From: an uncultured Archangium sp.
GTDB lineage: Bacteria > Myxococcota > Myxococcia > Myxococcales > Myxococcaceae
Direction of reading: 5' to 3'
NCBI GenBank assembly: GCA_903905455.1
Contig: CAIVGN010000077.1
Coordinates: 1 to 64,000, forward strand
Length of the DNA: 64,000 nt
Shown here one piece after another: positions 53,076 to 62,139 of the stretch. A program made the translations under genes and the position numbers. The notes beneath the pieces were generated by a model, which saw only the letters and a list, made by a program, of their open reading frames with translations, made no database searches and had not been told where the DNA came from. How positions within the stretch are numbered: position 1 is the first letter of the stretch; the number at the start of each line of letters is the position of its first letter.

Positions 53076-54278
53076 ATGCGTCGTTTCTCGTTCGTGGTGC
53101 CGAAGTGGGTCGTCGTTTCTCTTCTCTGCGCAGGGTGCGGCGGCATGCCGGCCGCGACAGGGGTCGACGGCTCGGTGCCTGAAGACATCGACGCGGGCGT
53201 GATGACCGACGCGGGCGAGGCGACCGACGCGGGCGTGACGACCGACGCGGGCGTGACGACCGACGCGGGCGTGACGACCGACGCGGGCGTGGTGACCGAC
53301 GCGGGCGTGGTGACCGACGCGGGCGTGGTGACCGACGCGGGCGTTACCGACGGCGGGTGCGTGCTGTCGTCGTGCCTGGCGCCGGACGTCGCGGGCCCCT
53401 ACGCGGTGCGGCAGGGCAGCTTCGATCTCCGCGAGCCCGGTGGGCTGACGGGCCGGCTGGTGCACTTGTCGACCTATGCACCGGTGGGCGCGCCGCGGGC
53501 GCCGGTCGTCATTCTTCATCCCGGCTTCCAGTTGGCGGGGACGCTCTATGCGTCGTACGCGCAGCACCTCGCGAGCCGGGGCATCGTCACGGTGATCGCC
53601 GACCCGCCCGATGCGCTCGTCGGTGGCCCGACGCACGCGGACCTCGCGAAGTACCTCGGCGACGTGGTGACCTGGGTGGGCGCCGAAGCCGCCGACGGAG
53701 GCCTGGTGGGCGTGGCCGACCCCTCGCTGTTGGGGCTGGTGGGGCACTCGATGGGCGGGAAGATCTCGATGCTCTTCGCCAGCGGCGACGCGCGCCCGAG
53801 GGCCGTGATGGGCATCGACCCGGTCGACGCCGCGGGTGGTCCACTGACCAGCGTCGGCCCCGACTACCCGTCGGTGACGCCGGAGTTGATGGGCTCGCTG
53901 CACGTGCCGTTGGCCCTGGTGGGCGAGACGACCAACGCCAGCTGCTCAGGCTCGTTCTGCCAGGCCTGCGCGCCGGCCGCCGACAACTTCGCGCAGTACG
54001 CGTCTCACGCGACGTCCCCCACGGTCTCGCTCGAGGTGATGGGGGCGAACCACATGTCCTTCCTCGACAACCCGGCGTGCGGGTTCACCTGCTCGGCGTG
54101 CAGCGCGGGCACCGACGACCCGGCGCAGACGCGTCGGCTCACGCGCCGCACCATGACCGCCTTCTTCGATCTCGAGCTGCGCAACGACCTCGGCGCCCGG
54201 AGCTGGCTGGCGGGCGCGGCGCTGCAGCCCGACGTGGCCGACGGCGGCGTGAAGCTGCTGACCTTCAACGGCTTCTGA
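53076..54278 (+). CDS. Alpha/beta-hydrolase lipoprotein with repeat linker
   Basis: A 400-residue lipoprotein (VVVSLLCAGC, Cys21). Residues 45-90 are a DAGVTT/DAGVVT repeat linker. The hydrolase domain begins at about residue 105: oxyanion segment VVILHPGFQ, nucleophile elbow GHSMGG (Ser225), and a candidate catalytic His in GANHMSFLDN. This resembles chlorophyllase or polyester-hydrolase-type alpha/beta hydrolases. Several Cys pairs near the C-terminal half (CSGSFCQAC, CGFTCSAC) probably form disulfides. It is divergent from the TetR-family gene and may be controlled by it. Substrate unknown. Confidence 0.85.
   Translation: MRRFSFVVPKWVVVSLLCAGCGGMPAATGVDGSVPEDIDAGVMTDAGEATDAGVTTDAGVTTDAGVTTDAGVVTDAGVVTDAGVVTDAGVTDGGCVLSSCLAPDVAGPYAVRQGSFDLREPGGLTGRLVHLSTYAPVGAPRAPVVILHPGFQLAGTLYASYAQHLASRGIVTVIADPPDALVGGPTHADLAKYLGDVVTWVGAEAADGGLVGVADPSLLGLVGHSMGGKISMLFASGDARPRAVMGIDPVDAAGGPLTSVGPDYPSVTPELMGSLHVPLALVGETTNASCSGSFCQACAPAADNFAQYASHATSPTVSLEVMGANHMSFLDNPACGFTCSACSAGTDDPAQTRRLTRRTMTAFFDLELRNDLGARSWLAGAALQPDVADGGVKLLTFNGF
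53208..53345 (+). repeat. In-frame 18-bp tandem repeat (DAGVTT/DAGVVT)
   Basis: Seven 18-bp units encode DAGEAT, DAGVTT and DAGVVT in the hydrolase lipoprotein linker. DNA identity between neighbouring units is almost complete (GACGCGGGCGTG core), so this copy looks younger than the related one at 8594. Confidence 0.9.
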
Positions 54279-54290
54279 CGAGGCCGGTGG

Positions 54291-55337
54291 CTACGGCTCG
54301 AGCCAGCCGCGGGTGAACCGCGCCAGGGTGATGCGATCGTAGGGGGCGAAGGAGAACTCGCCGTTCTCGAACAGGCAGCCCAGGCGCCCATCTCCGAGCG
54401 CGGCCAGAGAGGAGTACGCGGCTGGACCGGCGCGCAGCACGCGCGACCGCGCCCAGGTCAGGCCATCGTCGTGGCTCACGCGCACGGTCAGGCGCTTGCG
54501 GTCGAGGGGCGCGACGCTGTCGGGGTTCGAGAACACCAGGCCGCTCGAGGTCGCCAGCAAGCTGCCCTCGCAAGACGGGTCGGTGAGCGCGGGGTCGCGC
54601 GTGGTCTCGGTCCAGGTCTGCCCCTGGTCTTCGCTGCGGGCGGTGGCGCGGCGGTGCGTGGGCGAGAGGTCACGGGCGTTGATCAACACGCGCCCGTCGG
54701 AGAGCTCGGCGACCTGGGCCTCGTCGGTGTCGGCGCCGATGGATCCGCCCAGCTGCCACTGCACCCCATCGTCGCTGAAGATGACGTGCGAGGCGGAGGT
54801 GCGCGTGGCGTCGTCGCGGTGGTCGCAGGGGATGATGAAGCGCCCGCTCGCCAGCTGGATGCCCCGGCCCGGTCCGACCGCGTACCAGGACCAGGTGGGG
54901 GCCTTCACCTCGGCGGTGAGCTCGACGGGGGCAGACCAGGTGGCGCCGTCGTCGTCGCTCCGGGTGAGCCACACGCCGCGCTGGTTCGCGTCGCTCGCGG
55001 GGTTGGTGTTGAAGAGCAGGAGCACGGCGCCCGTGGCGCGATCGACCACCGGGCAGGGGTTGCCCGCCACGTCGGGCCCGCGGTCGACCACCACCTGGAG
55101 CGGCGACCAGGTGGCGCCATCGTCGACGCTGCGCTTGAGCACCAGGTCGATGTCCCCGGTGTCGTCGAGGCTGCGGCGCCCCTCGGCAAAGGCGAGCAGC
55201 GTGCCCGAGCGCGTCTCGAGCAGGGAGGGGATGCGGTAGAGCGGGTAGCCGTCGGCGCCGTCGACGAAGAGGTCCTGCTCGTCGAGGTCGGGCCCCGAGG
55301 CGAGCGGCGGCGGCGCGGCGCAGGCCACGAGCAGCAC
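54291..55337 (-). CDS. Sialidase (GH33-like) lipoprotein
   Basis: About 348 residues from a GTG at 55337. It has the sialidase Arg motif YRIPSL, four Asp-boxes (SVDDGATW, SDDDGATW, SEDQGQTW, SHDDGLTW), a candidate catalytic Asp and the active-site Tyr region AYSSLAAL. That fits a six-bladed exo-sialidase cleaving terminal sialic acids. The lipobox LLVAC follows only six residues after GTG, too short for a signal peptide. The same frame stays open upstream to a TAG at 55407-55409 and encodes a good signal h-region (RALSLTLASVLLVAC), but no ATG, GTG or TTG lies in that extension. The true start is therefore unclear. Confidence 0.82.
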   Translation of the reverse strand: MLLVACAAPPPLASGPDLDEQDLFVDGADGYPLYRIPSLLETRSGTLLAFAEGRRSLDDTGDIDLVLKRSVDDGATWSPLQVVVDRGPDVAGNPCPVVDRATGAVLLLFNTNPASDANQRGVWLTRSDDDGATWSAPVELTAEVKAPTWSWYAVGPGRGIQLASGRFIIPCDHRDDATRTSASHVIFSDDGVQWQLGGSIGADTDEAQVAELSDGRVLINARDLSPTHRRATARSEDQGQTWTETTRDPALTDPSCEGSLLATSSGLVFSNPDSVAPLDRKRLTVRVSHDDGLTWARSRVLRAGPAAYSSLAALGDGRLGCLFENGEFSFAPYDRITLARFTRGWLEP

Positions 55338-55429
55338 CGACGCGAGGGTCAGCGACAGGGCGCGGCAAGGCGAAGGTGGGTGGGCCAGGGCGTCGATGGG
55401 ACGAGACTACGCCAGGGAAGGGCGCGTGC

Positions 55430-55912
55430 TCAAAGGTGGATGGTCGTGCTCCCGCTGCCGGCGCGGTAGGTGGGCCGGCCCGAGGCGCCGCGGCTGACGG
55501 TGATGGGGGGCAGGTACTCGGACGCCGGCGAAAGCGAGGCGACGATCTGCATCAGCTTCTCGGGCAGCGCCGGGGTGATGAAGGGCTTGACGATGAACCC
55601 GTTGGCTCCCGCTGCGATGGCCTCGAGCACGCGCTGGCTCGTCACCTCGCCGGTCAGCAGGAGCACCGGGGTGTTCGCGCGCTCGGGTCCCCCGCGAATG
55701 GCCTTGAGCAACTCGAGGCCGTTCATGAAGGGCATGTTCCAGTCGGTGATCACCACGTCGTAGTCGATGGAGCGAAACTGCTCGAGGGCGCGGACCCCGT
55801 GGGCCGCCTCGTCGATGTCGAGGAACCCCAGTCCCTGCAGTACGTCACAGATGGCCTCTCGCAGGGAGGCGCTGTCATCGACGACGAGGAGCCGGGCGTG
55901 GTTGGGCGTCAT
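55430..55912 (-). CDS. CheY-like response regulator
   Basis: A receiver protein of about 160 residues from ATG 55912 (MTPNHARLLVVDDSASLREAI). The phospho-acceptor Asp lies in YDVVITDWNMP; the switch Thr in LLLTGEVTS and Lys in FIVKPF are present. After the receiver a 30-residue Ser/Thr/Arg tail has no known output domain. Stand-alone receivers act in phosphorelays or chemotaxis. No kinase is adjacent on this strand. Confidence 0.92.
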   Translation of the reverse strand: MTPNHARLLVVDDSASLREAICDVLQGLGFLDIDEAAHGVRALEQFRSIDYDVVITDWNMPFMNGLELLKAIRGGPERANTPVLLLTGEVTSQRVLEAIAAGANGFIVKPFITPALPEKLMQIVASLSPASEYLPPITVSRGASGRPTYRAGSGSTTIHL

Positions 55913-56029
55913 GGGCTCCGTGCCTTGCACGCGGAGCGCCGCGGCGCGGACCACGTGGAAGCGCCTGGTTCTGCTCAGGTCTTCGGAACAGTGTGGCCCG
56001 CGTCCCCCATCAGTTCGATGGGCGCCTGA

Positions 56030-56734
56030 TCAATTCAACTCGTCGTTCGCGCCCACCGCAGGGAGGACCTGGCGCAGCCGCGCGTTGAGGTTGCCGCGGG
56101 TGGCCAGGGTGAGGTCCGCGGCGAGGTTCTGCGTGTCCCGGCCGTCGCGCGTCTGCACCGTGCTGTGGTTGTCGCCCGCCAGCGCGAAGCCCCCGAGGAG
56201 GTGTTTGGAGGCGAGCTCGAAGACCAGCACCTCGCCTTCCCAGGCGCCGCCGATGAAGGTGTTGCCCCCGGCGACCTGGGCGTCGTGCTGCCCGCGGGTG
56301 CGCACCACGAGCACGTACTTGAGCGTGCCCATGCGCTGGAAGACCGACTTCTGCGCGTCCTCGCTGTCGAGGCCCAGGGCGTAGCTGGCGTCGAGGCGCG
56401 CGTCGGGCTCGGGCTTCGTGAGGTTGAGCTTCGCGGCGAGGTCGACCGTGGGGGAGCGGTGGTTGAGCCGCACCGGGATCTCACGACGCAGGGTGGGGTT
56501 CTGGAGCTCTTCGAGGTGGATGATCAGCGCGTTCGAGTCGAGGTACTTCGCCGAGAGGTCCTTGAGCGACGCGAGCGCCTGCGTCGAGGCTGGGTCGACC
56601 GGCGGCGCCGCGGAGGCCAGCTCGTAGAGGGCGGGCATGGCGGCGAGGTTCACCCGCGCCGCGGCTTCGTACTTTTCCTGCGGGGACTTGCAGGCGGCGA
56701 GTGCCATGAGGGCGAGGAGCAGGTGCCGGTTCAT
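56030..56734 (-). CDS. Lipoprotein of unknown function
   Basis: A 234-residue lipoprotein (LLALMALAAC, Cys15). The mature part is mixed alpha/beta: a helical start (KYEAAARVNLAAMPALYELA), then strands such as LKYVLVVRTRG and GEVLVFELASKHLLGGFAL. No family is recognised. It is on its own between the response regulator gene and the App1-type gene, which is divergent. Confidence 0.72.
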   Translation of the reverse strand: MNRHLLLALMALAACKSPQEKYEAAARVNLAAMPALYELASAAPPVDPASTQALASLKDLSAKYLDSNALIIHLEELQNPTLRREIPVRLNHRSPTVDLAAKLNLTKPEPDARLDASYALGLDSEDAQKSVFQRMGTLKYVLVVRTRGQHDAQVAGGNTFIGGAWEGEVLVFELASKHLLGGFALAGDNHSTVQTRDGRDTQNLAADLTLATRGNLNARLRQVLPAVGANDELN

Positions 56735-56769
56735 GGGGCGGCAGCATGCCAGAGTTGGTACCCCGGCCG

Positions 56770-56812
56770 GCCCCTCACCCCGGCCCTCTCCCCGCTTCGC
56801 AGGGCGAGGGAG
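56770..56812. repeat. Imperfect hairpin of the CCCTC...GAGGG type
   Basis: CCCCTCACCCCGGCCCTCTC followed by GCGAAGCGGGGAGAGG-like complement (as AGGGCGAGGG) forms an imperfect stem. This motif family recurs between genes in many GC-rich bacteria as a dispersed palindromic element. It lies immediately upstream of the App1-type gene. Confidence 0.4.
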
Positions 56813-56823
56813 TATGAGGGGAC

Positions 56824-58143
56824 ATGGCCATTCGCCGCGCGACCGAGCTCACCCCGACGCCCCGCACCTCGCCGTTGCCGCCCGCGGCCCCGCAGCCGAT
56901 CGCCAGGCCCTCGGTGACCTCGTCGGAGCGCTCGTTCACCTCCACGCCGGCGTCCCCGGTGCAGGCGCGGTTGAACGAGCTGCGCGGCTTGATGAGCGGC
57001 CACACCGATCGCGCCGAGGAGGGCCAGGTGCTGGCGATGTTCCGCGGCGCGCCGGCGGGTGAGCTGAACCAGTTGCTCGCCGGCCTCTCGCGCGAAGAGG
57101 TGCACGAGCTGGTCGAAGACCTCGACGATCGCCTCTTCGGCCCCGACAACCGCACCGCCTTCCTCGACCTGCTCTCGAACGGCCGCGTGGGTGACTTGAG
57201 CGTCGAGAACCGCGCCAAGGTGGTGCAGGCGCTCCAGGTGGGCCGCACCGACGGGCTCGAAGCGAAGACGGTGGTCGCGATCTTCCTCGCCACGAAGGGC
57301 GAGCCGCTCACCGCGCTCAAGAACCTCATCGACGCCTCGCCGGATCACCTCGACCTGCAGCAGTTGGTGTTCCACGATCTCGACTCGGACGCCCTGCGCG
57401 CCCAGGTGCTCGCGCACTTCGCCGCCGAGGCCCCCGCGAAGTCGTCGCGGGTGAAGGTGCTCAGCGACATCGACGACACCTTCTACGTGAACCTGAAAGA
57501 CGACCGCTTCCCGAAGAAGACCGTCTACCCCGGCGTGCGCGCGCTCTACGCGGAGCTCGACAAGGGCGCGGGGCCCCAGGCGGATCGCCCCGGAGACCTG
57601 ATGTTCCTCTCGGCGCGCCCCTCCGATCCCATGGGCCTGACCGAACACTTCACCCGCTCGATGATGCACGACCACGGCGTGACCCAGGCCACGGTGCTCT
57701 CCGGTGACTTCGCGCACCTCATCGGCAACCAGTCGATCGCCGACAAGAAGTTCGAGAACTGGGGCGAGGTGCGGCAGCTCTACCCGGAGTACGGCTCGGT
57801 GTTCCTCGGCGACAGCGGGCAGGGCGACGCGCTCTTCGGGGCGCAGGCCGCGGCCACGGGCGGCGGCGACATGCGCTCGGTGTTCATTCACAACGTCACG
57901 CACCTCGAGGCCGCGGCGAAGGCCGAGTACGCGGGCAGGGGCGTCTTCCTCTTCGACACCTACATCGGCGCGGCGACCGAGGCCTTCAAGCGCGGGCTGA
58001 TCACCCGGGGTGGCCTCGAGCGCGTGATGAGCGAGGCGGGCCGGGAGTTCGGCGACATCAGCTTCGCGAGCCCCGCGCAGCAGGCCGAGCGCAAGGCCGA
58101 ACTCGACCGCGACCTGACCGAAGCGCGGGCCGCGCTGCGCTGA
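56824..58143 (+). CDS. App1-type phosphatidate phosphatase domain protein
   Basis: A 439-residue cytosolic protein; ATG 56824 follows GAGGGG. Residues about 1-190 are Pro/Ser/Thr-rich and then helical (HTDRAEEGQVLAMF, REEVHELVEDLDDRLFG). The C-terminal half is the DUF2183/App1 catalytic domain of the HAD superfamily: VLSDIDDTFY (Asp215, Asp217, Asp218, Thr219), then LMFLSARPSD and later FLGDSGQGD. Eukaryotic App1 dephosphorylates phosphatidic acid. The bacterial substrate is not established. SppA lies 43 bases downstream. Confidence 0.88.
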   Translation: MAIRRATELTPTPRTSPLPPAAPQPIARPSVTSSERSFTSTPASPVQARLNELRGLMSGHTDRAEEGQVLAMFRGAPAGELNQLLAGLSREEVHELVEDLDDRLFGPDNRTAFLDLLSNGRVGDLSVENRAKVVQALQVGRTDGLEAKTVVAIFLATKGEPLTALKNLIDASPDHLDLQQLVFHDLDSDALRAQVLAHFAAEAPAKSSRVKVLSDIDDTFYVNLKDDRFPKKTVYPGVRALYAELDKGAGPQADRPGDLMFLSARPSDPMGLTEHFTRSMMHDHGVTQATVLSGDFAHLIGNQSIADKKFENWGEVRQLYPEYGSVFLGDSGQGDALFGAQAAATGGGDMRSVFIHNVTHLEAAAKAEYAGRGVFLFDTYIGAATEAFKRGLITRGGLERVMSEAGREFGDISFASPAQQAERKAELDRDLTEARAALR

Positions 58144-58186
58144 CGTCCTTGCTCGGGCTGGGGCACCCAGTTACGCCTGCCGGCCC

Positions 58187-60073
58187 ATGATGGATCCCAA
58201 CGCGCCGCAGAATCCCCAGACCCCGTACGCTCCCCCGCAGCCGCCGCCGAAGAAGAAGGGCGGCATGGGCGCGGGGGTGATTCTCGCGCTGGGGTGCTTC
58301 GGGTTCCTCGCGCTGGGCTTCGCGGGCATCGTGTTGCTCGCGGCGCTCAGTGGTGACGGGGGCAGCGCCTCGGTGGACGACAAGTCGGTGCTGCGCATGA
58401 AGCTGGGCGGCGGCATCCCCGAGTACGTGCGCTCCACGGGCTTCGACGAGCTCTTCGGCGGCGCGCCGGTCACCGTGCGCCAGCACGTCTTCAACCTCGA
58501 GAAGGCGGCGAAGGACAAGCGCATCAAGGGCGTGTTCCTGGAGTTGGAGTCGCTCGAGGGCACGGGCTGGGGCAAGGTCGAGGAGCTGCGCGACGCGCTC
58601 GTCACCTTCAAGAAGAGCGGCAAGTTCGTCATCGTCTTCAGCGAGTACCTCGCGGAGCGCGAGTACGCGCTGGCGCTGGCCGCCGACACCATCGTGATGC
58701 CGAAGGACTCGTGGTTCGAGTTCAACGGCCTGTCGACGGACATCAGCCACTACCCGGGCCTGCTGGAGAAGCTGGGCGTCGAGGTGCAGTACTTCCGCTA
58801 CGGCAAGTACAAGTCGGTGTCCGGCGAGCAGAGCGGCCGCAAGGCGTTCACCGAGCCGGTGAAGGAGATGATCACCCAGAACATGGAGCTCACCTTCAGC
58901 CACTTCGTCGACGCCGTGGCCACCTACCGCAAGCTGGACGCGGCGAAGGTGCGCGAGCTGGTGGACGAGGGCCGCAACAAGTCGGACTGGGCCTTCGAGC
59001 AGAAGCTCATCGACCAGCTGGGGTACTTCGACGAGGTGGAGGCGGTGCTGCGCGGCAAGCTCAGCCTCGAGGCCAAGGACAAGCTCAAGTTCGTCTCCGC
59101 CAGCCGCTACCGCAACGTCACCCCCTCGGAGGCCGGCCTCGAGGAGGGCAAGCACACCTTCGCGCTCATCTACTCCACCGGGCTCATCGTCTCGGGCAAG
59201 GGCAGCGACGACCCGTTCGGCGGTGGCTCGAACCAGGGCAGCGACCCGTTGATCAAGGCGCTGCGCCGCGCGGCCGACGACACCGAGGTCAAGGCGATCA
59301 TCTTCCGCGTCGACTCGCCCGGTGGCGCGGGCCTCGGCTGCGACTACGTGCGCCGGGAGCTGGCGCGCGCCAAGGAGAAGAAGCCGGTCATCGTGTCGAT
59401 GAGCGACGTGGCGGCCTCCGGTGGCTACTGGGTGTCGATGGACGCGACGGCCATCGTCGCGCAGCCCACCACCGCGACCGGGAGCATCGGCATCTACACC
59501 GTGATCCCCAGCCTCGGCGGGCTCTACGAGAAGCTCGGGCTCAACAACGAGACCTTCAAGGTGGGCGCCCATGCCGACGCGCTGGTCGGCGCGCGCACCT
59601 TCACCGAGAGCGAGGCCAAGCAGTGGGACACCGACCTCTTCGCCTCGTACAACCGCTTCGTCTCGCTGGCCGCCGAGGGCCGCAAGATGGACAACGACAA
59701 GATGCAGGAGCTCGCCCAGGGCCGCACGTGGATGGGCTCGCAGGCGAAGGAGAACGGCCTGGTCGACGAGCTGGGCGGCTTCCCCAAGGCCATCGAGGTG
59801 GCGCGCGCCAGGGCCAACATCCCCGCCGGGGAGACGGTGGCCCTCAAGCTCTTCGACAAGAAGAAGAGCTTCTTCGAGGAGCTGATGAGCCGCGGCCAGG
59901 ACGACGAGGAGGCCCCGGAGCTGGCGGTGACGCTGCTGTCGAAGACCGTGGAGGCCTCGGGCCTGCGGCCGCTGTTCAAGAAGGTGCCGGGGCTCTCAGG
60001 CTTCGCCCGCGAGGTCGTCGGGGGCCACGAGAAGCTCTTCCCCATGCAGGAGTACCAGGTCGAGTACCACTGA
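58187..60073 (+). CDS. sppA: Signal peptide peptidase SppA
   Basis: A 628-residue double-domain SppA, the long (67K) type. An N-terminal Pro/Lys cytosolic segment and one membrane helix (VILALGCFGFLALGFAGIVLL) precede two ClpP-fold halves. The catalytic Lys209 is in YGKYKSVSGE in the first half, and the catalytic Ser411 in SDVAASGGYW in the second, as in E. coli SppA. It cleaves remnant signal peptides in the inner membrane. It lies 43 bases after the App1-type gene; they may be co-transcribed. Two ATG codons in tandem open the gene; the first is used here. Confidence 0.95.
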   Translation: MMDPNAPQNPQTPYAPPQPPPKKKGGMGAGVILALGCFGFLALGFAGIVLLAALSGDGGSASVDDKSVLRMKLGGGIPEYVRSTGFDELFGGAPVTVRQHVFNLEKAAKDKRIKGVFLELESLEGTGWGKVEELRDALVTFKKSGKFVIVFSEYLAEREYALALAADTIVMPKDSWFEFNGLSTDISHYPGLLEKLGVEVQYFRYGKYKSVSGEQSGRKAFTEPVKEMITQNMELTFSHFVDAVATYRKLDAAKVRELVDEGRNKSDWAFEQKLIDQLGYFDEVEAVLRGKLSLEAKDKLKFVSASRYRNVTPSEAGLEEGKHTFALIYSTGLIVSGKGSDDPFGGGSNQGSDPLIKALRRAADDTEVKAIIFRVDSPGGAGLGCDYVRRELARAKEKKPVIVSMSDVAASGGYWVSMDATAIVAQPTTATGSIGIYTVIPSLGGLYEKLGLNNETFKVGAHADALVGARTFTESEAKQWDTDLFASYNRFVSLAAEGRKMDNDKMQELAQGRTWMGSQAKENGLVDELGGFPKAIEVARARANIPAGETVALKLFDKKKSFFEELMSRGQDDEEAPELAVTLLSKTVEASGLRPLFKKVPGLSGFAREVVGGHEKLFPMQEYQVEYH

Positions 60074-60108
60074 CCCGGGGCTGCCCTCCGGGGGCTACGT
60101 CTTCGAGC

Positions 60109-61059
60109 TCAGGCCGCCGAGCTCTCGCTGCCGGCGGCGCCGAGGTCGGCCAGCGCGGTCTCGCGCGTCGCCTGCACCCAGTCGTGGTCCGGGCCTTCGT
60201 TCTGGATGACCACCGGCTTGCCGTCGATGGTGACGCGCTTGCCGGGGTAGATGAGGGCCTTGAACATGTAGACCGCGAGCGACTTCTGCTCGAGGGCCGG
60301 GTGGATGGTGGCGTGGTAGCGCTCGGCGTGGGCTGCGGGGGCGAGGCTCCAGTGGAGGCCCGGCGTCTCGTGGTGGATGCCGTGGTACCCGTTGTTCAGG
60401 GTGAACCAGTTGAACAGCCCGCCCACGAAGTTCCGCGAGTGGTTGACCGGGTGATCGTTGTCGCAGCCGTCGTGCTGCAGGAAGTTCACCGTGGTGATGC
60501 CCCAGACCGCGAAGAGGTGGGGGATGAACACGAAGAGGATGGCCTTGCGCCAGTCGAGCACCAGCAGCACGGCCTTCACGCCCCACACCGCGATGATCTC
60601 GTAGAGCAGCTGGCGGTTCCACTGGGGCAGCCGCTCCTTCATCACCTTCTTGTACTTGTAGTTGCCCACCGTCACGCCCGGGCCGACCGCGAAGAAGAAG
60701 AAGAGGAAGTTGAGCAGGTTCCAGCGGAAGTTGACCTTGCTGGTGCGCATCACGTCTTCGCGCAGCTGCATGAACTTGTGGTGCGAGAGGTTGTGGCCCG
60801 GCACGTACTCGCTGACGGGGAAGCCGTAGGAGAGGCTCACCCAGCCCTGGAAGAGCTTGTTCAGGGTGCGGTTGCGGAAGACCGGCGAGTGCACCGTGTT
60901 GTGCGCGATGACGGCGCAGATCCACGAGCTGATGGCGGTGACGATCACCCAGGCCACCAGCAGCGGGCCGTGCGGGTCGAGGATCCACCCGGTGGTCGCG
61001 AGCGTCGCGAAGAGGCACAGAAAGAAGATGGTTCGCCAGTCGGCAGAGAAGCGGAGCAT
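60109..61059 (-). CDS. Membrane fatty acid desaturase
   Basis: About 316 residues from ATG 61059 (MLRFSADWRT), with AGAAGG upstream; an extension to GTG 61107 is possible. It has four or more membrane helices and the three histidine boxes HNTVH, HNLSHH and HGIHH of membrane desaturases, holding di-iron. It would introduce a double bond in acyl chains in the membrane. It is convergent with sppA and downstream of the YfiM-like gene by 50 bases. Position of desaturation is not predictable. Confidence 0.92.
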   Translation of the reverse strand: MLRFSADWRTIFFLCLFATLATTGWILDPHGPLLVAWVIVTAISSWICAVIAHNTVHSPVFRNRTLNKLFQGWVSLSYGFPVSEYVPGHNLSHHKFMQLREDVMRTSKVNFRWNLLNFLFFFFAVGPGVTVGNYKYKKVMKERLPQWNRQLLYEIIAVWGVKAVLLVLDWRKAILFVFIPHLFAVWGITTVNFLQHDGCDNDHPVNHSRNFVGGLFNWFTLNNGYHGIHHETPGLHWSLAPAAHAERYHATIHPALEQKSLAVYMFKALIYPGKRVTIDGKPVVIQNEGPDHDWVQATRETALADLGAAGSESSAA

Positions 61060-61109
61060 GCGAGCGGCCTTCTGACGCAGCCAGACGAGACAGTAAAGCC
61101 CCTGCACCC

Positions 61110-61472
61110 TCAGCGGACCGCGGGGCGCGCCAGGAGCGGGGTCACGATGAAGTGATCAATCAGCCAGGCGGACAAAAGGCCGGTGGCGGTGCCGAAGAGA
61201 TCCCACGTGAAGTCCTTCCACGAGGGGGTGCCCAGACCTGCCAGATCAGCGAGTTCCTTCGCGGCGCCGGCGGTCACCGCGAGCGCCCCGCCCGCGAGCA
61301 GGCGCAGCCGCACGTCATCGGTGAGGAACGCCGCGCCCACGTAGCCGGCCCCCGCAATGGTTGCGCTGACGCTGAAGTGCAGGGCCTTGTCCGGGGCGAG
61401 CCACGGGTCGGGGTCGGGCTGGGCGAAGGTGACGCTGCTGCCGAGCAGCACGGTGAGCACCAACGCGCGCAT
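61110..61472 (-). CDS. YfiM-like envelope protein
   Basis: A 120-residue protein with a signal peptide (MRALVLTVLLGSSVTFAQ). The rest matches the YfiM/DUF2279 pattern: DKALHFSVSATIAG, then AKELADLAGLGTPSWKDFTWD and a C-terminal hydrophobic segment. The family is predicted periplasmic or membrane-associated; function unknown. It is co-directional with the desaturase gene and divergent from the YjdF-like gene. Confidence 0.8.
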   Translation of the reverse strand: MRALVLTVLLGSSVTFAQPDPDPWLAPDKALHFSVSATIAGAGYVGAAFLTDDVRLRLLAGGALAVTAGAAKELADLAGLGTPSWKDFTWDLFGTATGLLSAWLIDHFIVTPLLARPAVR

Positions 61473-61509
61473 GGAGAGTTTCTAGCTGGTTTGCAGCACA
61501 GTGCGGCCC

Positions 61510-62130
61510 ATGACTCACGGTGCGCGACTCCCCCTGGCGCTCGGCCTGGTGCTGCTGGTCGTCTTCGCCTTCACGCTGTTCACCACGCCCGAGGGCCAGC
61601 TCAACTGGCTGCTCGAGGTCGGCCCGGGGTTGGTGGGCCTCATCGCGCTCGCCGTCAGCTACCGGAGGTTCCCCATGACGCGCTTCGTGTACGTCGCGGT
61701 GTTCCTCCACGTCCTCATCCTCGTGTACGGCGGGTACTACACGTACGCGAAGGCGCCGCTGGGCGAGTGGGCGCGGGTGGCCTTCGGTTGGTCGCGCAAC
61801 AACTACGACAAGGTCGGCCACTTCGCGTTCGGTCTCTTCCCGGTGTTCGTGGTGCGCGAGGTGCTGCTGCGCAAGACGAAGCTCGAGCGGAACGGGTGGC
61901 TGGTGTTCATCCTCATCAACGTCATCTTCGGCTTCGCCGCGCTCTACGAGCTCTTCGAGTGGGGCGCGGCGCTGGCCCTCGACCCCGCGGGCGGAGACGC
62001 CTTCCTCGGCACCCAGGGCTACGTGTGGGACGCGCAGAGCGACATGCTCTACGCAGGCATTGGCGCCACCGTGGGGCTGCTGACGCTCACCGGGTTGCAC
62101 GACCGGGAGCTGAAGCGCCTGCTGGGGTGA
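61510..62130 (+). CDS. YjdF/DUF2238-like membrane protein
   Basis: About 206 residues from ATG 61510. Six membrane helices are visible (LALGLVLLVVFAFTLF, VAVFLHVLILVYGGYY, GHFAFGLFPVFVVREVLL, WLVFILINVIFGF, AALYELFEWGAALA, AGIGATVGLL). YDKVGHFAFG and ALYELFEW are family signatures of YjdF/DUF2238. Its role is not established. It is divergent from the YfiM-like gene; YfiM and YjdF both share the (K)xxHF motif, an interesting coincidence. Confidence 0.85.
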   Translation: MTHGARLPLALGLVLLVVFAFTLFTTPEGQLNWLLEVGPGLVGLIALAVSYRRFPMTRFVYVAVFLHVLILVYGGYYTYAKAPLGEWARVAFGWSRNNYDKVGHFAFGLFPVFVVREVLLRKTKLERNGWLVFILINVIFGFAALYELFEWGAALALDPAGGDAFLGTQGYVWDAQSDMLYAGIGATVGLLTLTGLHDRELKRLLG

Positions 62131-62139
62131 AGCCGCGCG

